From contig JALGTT010000054.1 in NCBI GenBank assembly GCA_029821235.1, forward strand, positions 1-7,418: a stretch of 7,418 nucleotides of DNA. Reading direction: 5' to 3'. Under the pieces are notes generated by a model that worked only from the letters and a program-made list of their open reading frames with translations, made no database searches and was not told the origin of the DNA. How positions within the stretch are numbered: position 1 is the stretch's first letter; every line of letters starts with the position of its first letter. Below, one piece after another: positions 1-5,376 of the stretch. The translations under genes and the position numbers were made by a program. The DNA is from Candidatus Hebobacteria bacterium. GTDB lineage: Bacteria; Armatimonadota; Hebobacteria; Hebobacterales; Hebobacteraceae.

Positions 1-113
1 GGGCAGACGCGGACGCAGAGTCCGCACCCCTTACAGAACTCCTCTTGAACGGTTAGAATCACCCGAAACTTGGTCTTGGACACGATGTTGGCTTTCGTCG
101 CGGCCGGCTTCAA
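1..113 (-). CDS. 4Fe-4S ferredoxin, 2-oxoacid:ferredoxin oxidoreductase delta-subunit-like (partial, N-terminus only)
   Basis: Reading the minus strand from TTG at 113 gives 37 complete codons that run off the window edge. The visible end contains CKGCGLCVRVC (residues 27-37), the C-x2-C-x2-C-x3-C signature that ligates a 4Fe-4S cluster. Small ferredoxins with the wording CKGCGLCV-x-VCP are typical of the delta (KorD/VorD-like) subunit of 2-oxoacid:ferredoxin oxidoreductases, which passes electrons from oxidative decarboxylation of a 2-oxoacid to ferredoxin. The rest of the protein, including any second cluster, is missing, so the subunit assignment is inference. The start is uncertain. TTG at 113 overlaps the stop of the preceding gene (110-112) but its purine-rich stretch is very close. 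GTG at 83 would give a start (MSKTKF) more like known family members but has no clear Shine-Dalgarno site, and an in-frame GTG also lies at 134. The overlap implies translational coupling to the ATPase gene. Confidence 0.75.
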   Translation of the reverse strand, partial: MKPAATKANIVSKTKFRVILTVQEEFCKGCGLCVRVC

Positions 114-808
114 TCCTCCCCCACTCGCTCCCACGGCGGCCGCGCGATGGGCTTGAGGCAGAGCAGGGGATGCCCCGCCTTCTCGGCCTCCGCAAGCAGG
201 TCCTCGGTGACAGCCAGCAGCACTATCGGCAATCCCATCCCCGCGGCCGCCTGCTCGACCAGGCGCAACCCGCTCTGCACCTCCGCCCACCGGGTGCCGG
301 GACCCAGGTTGGGGTTGGCCACCACTCCGGTGAGGCGCAGCCCGGACGATTTTTCGATGGCATCTGCCTGCCCTTCGAGGGCGGGTGCATCCGCGGTCTC
401 GGGCCGGTAGGGATTGGCCACCAGCCAGAGATCATACCCGCGGCGTGCGATGAGCGGCCCATAGGCGCCCAGCAGGCGCGCCCCCACGGGATCGCCGCCC
501 ACATCCAGCACCGCCTGGGCCTCCGGGGAGCCGAGCGCGCCGCCGATCTCCGGCGGAAGGGCCGGCACCTCGTAGGAGGCCAGTCCGCCCGGGGCTGCGA
601 TCACCCGAATCCCCTCCCGGCCCAGAGCCTCCCGGTAGTCGCCGGCGCGGAAGTAAGGAGTAACCACATCCAGGTCAATCAGACACACCGCTCTCTTCTG
701 CGCCACCGCCACCCGGCAGTAGCCGATGGCCGCCTCCGTCTTGCCGCTGCCGAAGGCTCCCACAAACCCGACGATTGACCGCTCGGACAGCCCCGCGCGT
801 TCGCTCAT
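110..808 (-). CDS. P-loop ATPase of the ParA/MinD-like (SIMIBI) type, associated with an oxoacid:ferredoxin oxidoreductase module
   Basis: The 232-residue protein has a Walker A motif GAFGSGKTE (residues 17-25), an Asp-rich switch-like segment DLDVVTPYFR (45-54) and a Walker B-like hydrophobic run ending VLDVGGDP (100-107). Later conserved-looking stretches are ANPYRPET (131-138) and GVVANPNLG (161-169), where base recognition by an Asn would be expected in this fold. There is no signal peptide or membrane helix, so it is probably cytosolic. The P-loop lacks the KGG signature of true ParA/MinD proteins, so a role in chromosome or plasmid partition is not supported. I recall similar ATPases sitting beside ferredoxin and oxoacid oxidoreductase genes in Clostridia; the ferredoxin directly downstream fits this. 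The actual substrate is unknown. The ATG at 808 overlaps the upstream stop (ATGA) and follows a strong purine-rich site, GGAGG with 7 nt spacing, so the start is secure. Confidence 0.75.
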   Translation of the reverse strand: MSERAGLSERSIVGFVGAFGSGKTEAAIGYCRVAVAQKRAVCLIDLDVVTPYFRAGDYREALGREGIRVIAAPGGLASYEVPALPPEIGGALGSPEAQAVLDVGGDPVGARLLGAYGPLIARRGYDLWLVANPYRPETADAPALEGQADAIEKSSGLRLTGVVANPNLGPGTRWAEVQSGLRLVEQAAAGMGLPIVLLAVTEDLLAEAEKAGHPLLCLKPIARPPWERVGED

Positions 809-2391
809 CCCTCCCCCTCCCCTCGGCCGGTCAGCCGCGGCAAGGTCTCTGCCCCAAGGCGATCGAGCGCGCGCAGGAGTCGGTTTCGCGCGAACACCTC
901 GGTGAGCGAGACGCGCTCACAGACGACGTGCAGCGCGGCCAACACGACCACCGCGCACAGGCGGCCCCACGGCCCCAGCGCGGAGGCCAGCGCGACGCCC
1001 GCGACCCCGCCCAGCGTGTTCGAGCCCACATCCCCCATCATAGCCCGCCCCGACAGGTCGGATGGAGCGAGCACCAGCGCGGCCGCCAGCACCGGGCCGA
1101 GAATTGCGAGCGAGTCAGGAGAGGCCGCGACGGCGGCCGCCGCCAACAGCGCGAACCCCTTGAGCGCCCGCCCCGGCCGCAGGTCGAGCAGGTTCACCGT
1201 GTTCGTGCAGAGCGCGATCAGCAGGGCGTCGAGGGCGATCTCGGTCCAGACTCCGGGGTGGAGAAACCAGCCGGCCGCGATGCCGGCCGCCAGCCCCCCG
1301 AGGGCCTTTACCGCTCCGGTGGTGACGCGCCCGCGCAGGACGGCCTGCAGGTGCCCGCGCAGCCCCCGCGCCTGCCGCCGCTCCGCGAACAGGTCGTCCA
1401 GCGTCCCCACCAACCCCATCACGCCCAGCACGATCACGGCCGCGACGCGCGCGGCGCCCAACCCTGAGGCGAGCCACAGGGCGGGAATGCCCACCACAGG
1501 GACGATCAACCCGGCCATCGCCGGAATAGAGCGGCCCAGGTAGTTGGGCTTTCTCCGACCCAGCCACACCGCGCCCACCCACAGGCTCGGAAGCCACAGC
1601 GCCAACGCCCCTGCCGCGGCCCACACCGTCTGCGGCCGGCCCGCCGGCACGGCCAGCAACAGGATGAACGCCGCCGCCCAGGCCGCCAGCCGGAGCCACC
1701 TTCGCCCGGAGGGCAGCGCGGGCCAGGCCAGCCCGTAGCCGATCTGCAGCACCAGACGAAGCACCTCCCGAAACTGGCGCGCACGGTGCAGAAAGCCGGG
1801 GAGGTTGCGGGTGGTGTGGCGATGGTCGAAGGCCACCGGAACCTCCACCACCGGACAGCCCGCGAACGCGGCCTCCACGGTCAGCCCCACCTCCACCCCG
1901 AAGCCGGGGGCGATCCCGATGTGCCGCACCAGGGCGGCCGGCAGGAGCCGCTGGCCGGAGAGCGGGGCCTTCATCTGAAGCCCGGAGAGAAGCCGGACGG
2001 CCGCCCGCGCCAGGCCGAGCAGTATCCCCAGGCCGCCCGTACCCGGCCGGGAGGGCAGCACGGCGACCAGCATCGCCCGGCCATCCTTCGCCGCCTGCAA
2101 CAGGACCTCTGCCTCGCGGGCCGAAGCGCCCAGGTCGGCGTCGAGGAAAAGCAGAGTCTCGCAGGAGGCGTGTCGCACACCGGCGCTGAGCGCCGCCCCT
2201 TTGCCCCGGTTCCGCGGCAGCACCACCACCCGGTCGGCCCCGGCCTCCTCGGCGGCCGCGCCGGTCCCGTCGGCGGAGCCGTCGTCCACCACTATCACCT
2301 GCTCCACGCCAGGCGCCGCGCGCGCCTGCCGCACGGTCTCTGCGATGGTGTCGGCGGCCTGGTAGGCAGGGATGATGACCGAAACGGACAT
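805..2391 (-). CDS. Two-domain glycosyltransferase: GT2 domain fused to an MraY/WecA-like polytopic phospho-sugar transferase domain
   Basis: The 528-residue protein has two parts in one open frame. Residues 1 to about 226 are a GT2 domain like those of polyprenyl-phosphate glycosyltransferases: SVIIPAY at 3-9, VVDDGS at 34-39, NRGKG at 61-65 and the metal/nucleotide-binding DAD at 84-86. Residues about 232-495 carry roughly ten hydrophobic helices and the MraY/WecA signature loops: the Asp pair D332-D333 in GTLDDLF, NTVNLLD at 397-403 and MGDVGSN at 452-458. These enzymes transfer a sugar phosphate from a UDP-sugar to undecaprenyl phosphate on the inner face of the membrane. The usual His-rich motif (HHH or HIHH) near the C-terminus is absent; residues 492-511 read ERVSLTEVFARNRLLRALDR instead. 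I chose ATG at 2391, 4 bp after the steB stop, because the GT2 beta-strand begins at once. A TTG at 2418 would add nine residues inside steB. Sugar and acceptor are unknown. The gene sits between steB and the ATPase. Confidence 0.85.
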   Translation of the reverse strand: MSVSVIIPAYQAADTIAETVRQARAAPGVEQVIVVDDGSADGTGAAAEEAGADRVVVLPRNRGKGAALSAGVRHASCETLLFLDADLGASAREAEVLLQAAKDGRAMLVAVLPSRPGTGGLGILLGLARAAVRLLSGLQMKAPLSGQRLLPAALVRHIGIAPGFGVEVGLTVEAAFAGCPVVEVPVAFDHRHTTRNLPGFLHRARQFREVLRLVLQIGYGLAWPALPSGRRWLRLAAWAAAFILLLAVPAGRPQTVWAAAGALALWLPSLWVGAVWLGRRKPNYLGRSIPAMAGLIVPVVGIPALWLASGLGAARVAAVIVLGVMGLVGTLDDLFAERRQARGLRGHLQAVLRGRVTTGAVKALGGLAAGIAAGWFLHPGVWTEIALDALLIALCTNTVNLLDLRPGRALKGFALLAAAAVAASPDSLAILGPVLAAALVLAPSDLSGRAMMGDVGSNTLGGVAGVALASALGPWGRLCAVVVLAALHVVCERVSLTEVFARNRLLRALDRLGAETLPRLTGRGEGEG

Positions 2392-2395
2392 GGGG

Positions 2396-3280
2396 CTACC
2401 GGCCGCCGGCCGAAGCAACCGGGGGCAGCAATCGGTCTGCGGTTTCCTTCACTCCATAGTTCCCGTCGGCCCCTGCGAGCACCAGGACCAGCGCCAGCCT
2501 GCCGGCGAGGGTGTTCACGTTGTCCACCGTCGGGATCCCCTTGGATTCGTAGGCGGGTATGCACGTGATCTTCGCATCTGTGCTCTCACAGCCCACCACC
2601 CGCACCTTCTCCTGGAGAAGAGTGTCTATCAGGGGAAGGTCAATCCGCTCGACCGCTCCCGCATTGGCCTTGTCGAGTCCGCCCACGAGCACCACGCAGT
2701 CCACTCTCACCGAGTAGTTTGCATCTGAACTGGTGCGCACCAGCCCGGTATCCCGCAACTCCCCGATCAGGCGAGTCCTGCCTCTGGCGAGATCTCTGGC
2801 GAGGGCCTGCGCGATCACCGAGCGGAAGTGGGTGCCCGGCGGAGGATACAGCAGCAACCGCCGCGACAGCCGATCCCTGGCGGCCTTGGTCAAGTTCACG
2901 AACCTGCTGGTGATGGTGGTGGTGGAGGTGACCGTGGCTCCCGCCTGCTTCATCAGGGCGCGGAGATTATCCGGGAGAGGATCGCTCCCGAAATCATGGT
3001 TCAGGATGATGGCCACCCGCTTGCCCCGCAGGCGGTCCGCAATCAGCCATGCGGCGGCCTCCTTCGCAATCGTCTCCCGCTCCTGCAACTGATTGCGCAG
3101 GTCCGCCGTCGTCTCCTCGTGCGACTTGGCCAGCTCGCGTTGCTCCTTCCTGAGTTCCGCCAGCCGCTGCTCGAATTCCTCGGGGCTGGAGGTGAGGCCG
3201 ATGCCGATGAGCACGCCGAGCAACAGCGCCAGAAAGACGGCAAGCAGACTTCCAACATGATAGCGGTAGGTGATCGCCAC
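2396..3280 (-). CDS. steB: SteB/MctB-family membrane-anchored coiled-coil protein
   Basis: The 294-residue protein begins with a short cytoplasmic-type segment ITYRYHVGS followed by one hydrophobic helix (about 10-28), then a charged heptad-like coiled coil (about 32-75, rich in E, Q, R, L) and a globular alpha/beta domain. The opening (YHVGSLLAVFLALLLGVLIG) and the ending GNYGVKETADRLLP (273-286) are hallmarks of the family called MctB or 'copper transport outer membrane protein' after M. tuberculosis Rv1698. The Corynebacterium homologue SteB works with SteA at the division septum, and steA is directly upstream here, 30 bp away, so the division-linked name is preferred. I see no cysteine- or histidine-rich copper site. 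The predicted topology is one N-terminal anchor with the bulk outside the cytoplasm. The start is GTG at 3280, set by an AGGAG site six bases upstream; the hydrophobic helix begins immediately after, as in relatives. Stop TAG lies 4 bp before the glycosyltransferase ATG. Confidence 0.85.
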   Translation of the reverse strand: MAITYRYHVGSLLAVFLALLLGVLIGIGLTSSPEEFEQRLAELRKEQRELAKSHEETTADLRNQLQERETIAKEAAAWLIADRLRGKRVAIILNHDFGSDPLPDNLRALMKQAGATVTSTTTITSRFVNLTKAARDRLSRRLLLYPPPGTHFRSVIAQALARDLARGRTRLIGELRDTGLVRTSSDANYSVRVDCVVLVGGLDKANAGAVERIDLPLIDTLLQEKVRVVGCESTDAKITCIPAYESKGIPTVDNVNTLAGRLALVLVLAGADGNYGVKETADRLLPPVASAGGR

Positions 3281-3286
3281 TGCTCT

Positions 3287-3291
3287 CTCCT
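3287..3291 (-). promoter_or_regulatory. Ribosome binding site for steB (fixes a GTG start)
   Basis: AGGAG on the minus strand ends six bases before GTG at 3280. It lies in the 30-bp gap after the steA stop and supports this non-ATG start. Confidence 0.7.
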
Positions 3292-3310
3292 GTCAACAGG
3301 GCCGGCGCGC

Positions 3311-4441
3311 TCAGAAGTGAAGCGACCCGAAGAAATGAGTCAACCTCATCAGCCACAACTCCAGGGTTACGCGGACATTTGCATTGGCCAGGAAGAGCAC
3401 TGTTGCGAGCACTCCCGCGCTGGCCATGATGTATACCAGGAAACGAGCCGACTCTCCGGCCGGGTAGAGCCGGCTGATGCCCTTGGCGTCCACCAGAATA
3501 GACCCCACCTTCAGCCTCACCAGGAAGGTGGAGGACATGCCTCCGCGCGCTTTGGCGAGGAATTCGCCGAGCGAAAAATGCGTGCCCACCGCGACGATCA
3601 GCTCCGCCCCATGCTCGTAGGCGAGGAGCATGACGACATCCTCGCTGGTCCCGGGGCCGGGCAGCACCACGCAGGGAAGGCCCATCCGGTCCAGCCGCTC
3701 CTTCCCGGGCGCGGATCCGTCCGGGTAGGCGTGCACTATCAGTTCCGCTCCACACCTGAGCGCCTGGTCCGATACGCTGTCCATGTCGCCGACGATGATG
3801 TCGGGGCAGTGTCCCTCTTGCAGCAACAGGTCGGCGCCTCCGTCCACGCCTATCAACACCGGCCGCATGGTGTCGATGTAACTGCGGATGGCCCGCAGGT
3901 CCTGCGCGGCATCCGTCCCCCGCACCACTATCAGGCACTGTCGGTTGCGAAGCCGGGTGCGGATCGCGGGCATCTCCGTGGGGTCCAGCAGGAGGGTCTG
4001 CTCGTCGGCCACGAAACTCATGGTGTTCTCGACGAACCGAGCCAGTTCCCCGCTCACGTTCAGGCGGGCGGTGGCGATCTGAGCCGCCAGCGAGGCCTCG
4101 GTGAGCACCTGCCCTCCGCCGAGCAGCGCGCCGTCCCGGTAGACGGCCCCGTCCACGATCTCCAGTTGGTCGCCGTCCCGCACCTGCTGTACGATGTAGT
4201 CCCCCACCTCGTCGATCACCGGAATGCCCTTGCGCAGCAGAATCCCCGGGCCGGGGTGGGGAAAGCGGCCGGAGAGGGAGCGCCGCGCGTTTATCACCGC
4301 CGCCACGCGCTTGCTGGCGAGGGCATCGGCACAGGGAGCATCCAGGTCCGCGTGCGAGATCACCGCGATCTCCCCTGGTCCGATGCGGTGAATCAGGTTC
4401 TTGGTCCGGCGGTCAACCTTGGCTCGTCCTTGCACGCGCAT
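3311..4441 (-). CDS. steA: SteA, putative septal-ring protein with a thiamin-pyrophosphokinase-like fold
   Basis: The 376-residue protein belongs to the SteA family (M. tuberculosis Rv1697). Its N-terminal part has the family's RRTKNLIHRIGPGEIAVI and SLSGRFPHPGPGIL segments (11-28, 55-68). A central domain (about 165-300) resembles thiamin pyrophosphokinase: VDGGADLLL (199-207) and IIVGDMDSVSD (215-225), the acidic loops that bind Mg-nucleotide in true kinases. Where true kinases have a K-D-x-T-D-x-E type loop, this protein has HAYPDGSAPGKERL (237-250), so thiamin pyrophosphorylation is unlikely. The stretch GTHFSLGEFLAKARGGMSSTFL (286-307) is also family-like. One hydrophobic helix at about 334-352 precedes a short tail, so the globular part is probably cytoplasmic with a C-terminal membrane anchor. 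In Corynebacterium SteA and SteB cooperate in late cell division and cell-wall separation. The ATG at 4441 follows nadK by 15 bp and has a modest GGTGA site seven bases upstream. steB follows after 30 bp. Confidence 0.88.
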   Translation of the reverse strand: MRVQGRAKVDRRTKNLIHRIGPGEIAVISHADLDAPCADALASKRVAAVINARRSLSGRFPHPGPGILLRKGIPVIDEVGDYIVQQVRDGDQLEIVDGAVYRDGALLGGGQVLTEASLAAQIATARLNVSGELARFVENTMSFVADEQTLLLDPTEMPAIRTRLRNRQCLIVVRGTDAAQDLRAIRSYIDTMRPVLIGVDGGADLLLQEGHCPDIIVGDMDSVSDQALRCGAELIVHAYPDGSAPGKERLDRMGLPCVVLPGPGTSEDVVMLLAYEHGAELIVAVGTHFSLGEFLAKARGGMSSTFLVRLKVGSILVDAKGISRLYPAGESARFLVYIMASAGVLATVLFLANANVRVTLELWLMRLTHFFGSLHF

Positions 4442-4456
4442 AGCCGGTTCACCGCC

Positions 4457-5374
4457 TCAGCGGTGGCTCCCCCAGCCCAACTTCCCCCGCAGTTTGGCAT
4501 AGAAACTGTCATCCACAGGGCTGATGAGATGAGCGGAGAAGGGCGCCTCCCGCACCTCGACGCGGTCGCCCGTTACCAGCGAGAACCCCTCCTGCCCATC
4601 CGCGGTGAGGAATATCTCCTCGCCGCGCGGGTCGGGAAGCGACAGATCCACCACCCGCTTCGCCGGGATCACCAGCGTCCGCGCGGAGAGCGTGTGCGGG
4701 CAGATGGGCGCGACGATGATCACCCTCGCCTCCGGGTCCACCGCCGGCCCCCCGGCCGAGAGCGCATAGCCGGTGGATCCCGTGGGGGTGGCGACGATCA
4801 TCCCGTCGGCCGGCAGATCCGACACCCGTTCGCCGTCCACACAGGTGGTAAGCCGAAAGAGACGGGAGAAGGCCCCCTTTCCCACCACCACATCGTTCAG
4901 CGCGGAGAAAGAGGCGACCGCCCGGCCCTCCCTCCACACCGTCGCCCGGAGCATCAGCCTCCTCTGTACGCGGAACCGCCCCTCCATGATCTTCGCCAGC
5001 CCCTCCAGCATCTCGGCGCGAGGAACGGAGGCGAGGAATCCGAATCCCCCCAGGTTGATCCCCACCACGGGGATGCCGTGAGGCGCGGCCAGCCGCGCCG
5101 TCTTGAGGAAGGTGCCGTCCCCGCCCATGGAGACCATCAGGCCCGCCCGTTCCACCAGTTGCTCGGGAGCGGCGGAGAGTTTCTCCAGTTTGAAGCCGCG
5201 GGCCTGTTCCGCCAGGATCAGCGCCTCGGTTCCGCGGTCGTTCAGCCAGGCCACCAGGTTGTGCACCGCATCGGCCACCCGGCGCTTGTGGCGGGCCGCC
5301 AGGATGCCCACACACTTGAGAGACTTGGGGTCGAACCCATCTCCCGCCCCGGCTTGTCCGGGAGAGCCGTGCAT
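4457..5374 (-). CDS. nadK: NAD kinase (ATP/polyphosphate-NAD kinase)
   Basis: This 305-residue cytosolic enzyme phosphorylates NAD at the 2'-hydroxyl of the adenosine ribose to make NADP, the only route to NADP in most bacteria. The diagnostic motifs are present in order: GGDGT at 84-88 (phosphate binding and catalytic Asp), LNDVVV at 159-164 (usually NE, here ND), GMIVATPTGSTGYALSAGGP at 191-210, PICPHTLSARTLVIP at 223-237 and LTADGQ at 256-261. Length is normal for the family. The open frame extends upstream to 5560, but that part is a shadow of the TPR gene. ATG at 5374 lies two bases after the TPR stop and has GGGAG seven bases upstream, and leaves an N-terminus with a short extension before the first strand (CVGILAA at 21-27). 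In actinobacteria recN normally follows nadK; here steA follows directly. High confidence. Confidence 0.95.
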   Translation of the reverse strand: MHGSPGQAGAGDGFDPKSLKCVGILAARHKRRVADAVHNLVAWLNDRGTEALILAEQARGFKLEKLSAAPEQLVERAGLMVSMGGDGTFLKTARLAAPHGIPVVGINLGGFGFLASVPRAEMLEGLAKIMEGRFRVQRRLMLRATVWREGRAVASFSALNDVVVGKGAFSRLFRLTTCVDGERVSDLPADGMIVATPTGSTGYALSAGGPAVDPEARVIIVAPICPHTLSARTLVIPAKRVVDLSLPDPRGEEIFLTADGQEGFSLVTGDRVEVREAPFSAHLISPVDDSFYAKLRGKLGWGSHR

Positions 5375-5376
5375 GG

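Noticed and set aside
110..808. Calling the P-loop ATPase a ParA/MinD partition or division-site protein
   Set aside because: The KGGxGKT-type deviant Walker A is absent and the partner gene is a ferredoxin, not a ParB or MinE-like gene.
2392..2418. TTG start nine codons upstream for the glycosyltransferase
   Set aside because: It lies inside the steB coding region; ATG at 2391 starts right at the GT2 beta-strand 4 bp after the steB stop, as expected for coupled genes.
775..2568. Several overlapping plus-strand open frames opposite the glycosyltransferase gene
   Set aside because: They give low-complexity Arg/Pro/Ala/Gln-rich translations and run against a gene with clear catalytic motifs.
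3289..3300. Small palindrome CCTGTCAACAGG between steA and steB, as a terminator or operator
   Set aside because: Five-base arms with a two-base centre cannot form a stable hairpin, there is no T-tract, and it includes part of the steB ribosome site.
3311..4441. Calling steA a thiamin pyrophosphokinase
   Set aside because: Only the acidic nucleotide loops match; the substrate loop is replaced and the length, N-terminal domain and membrane anchor fit SteA.
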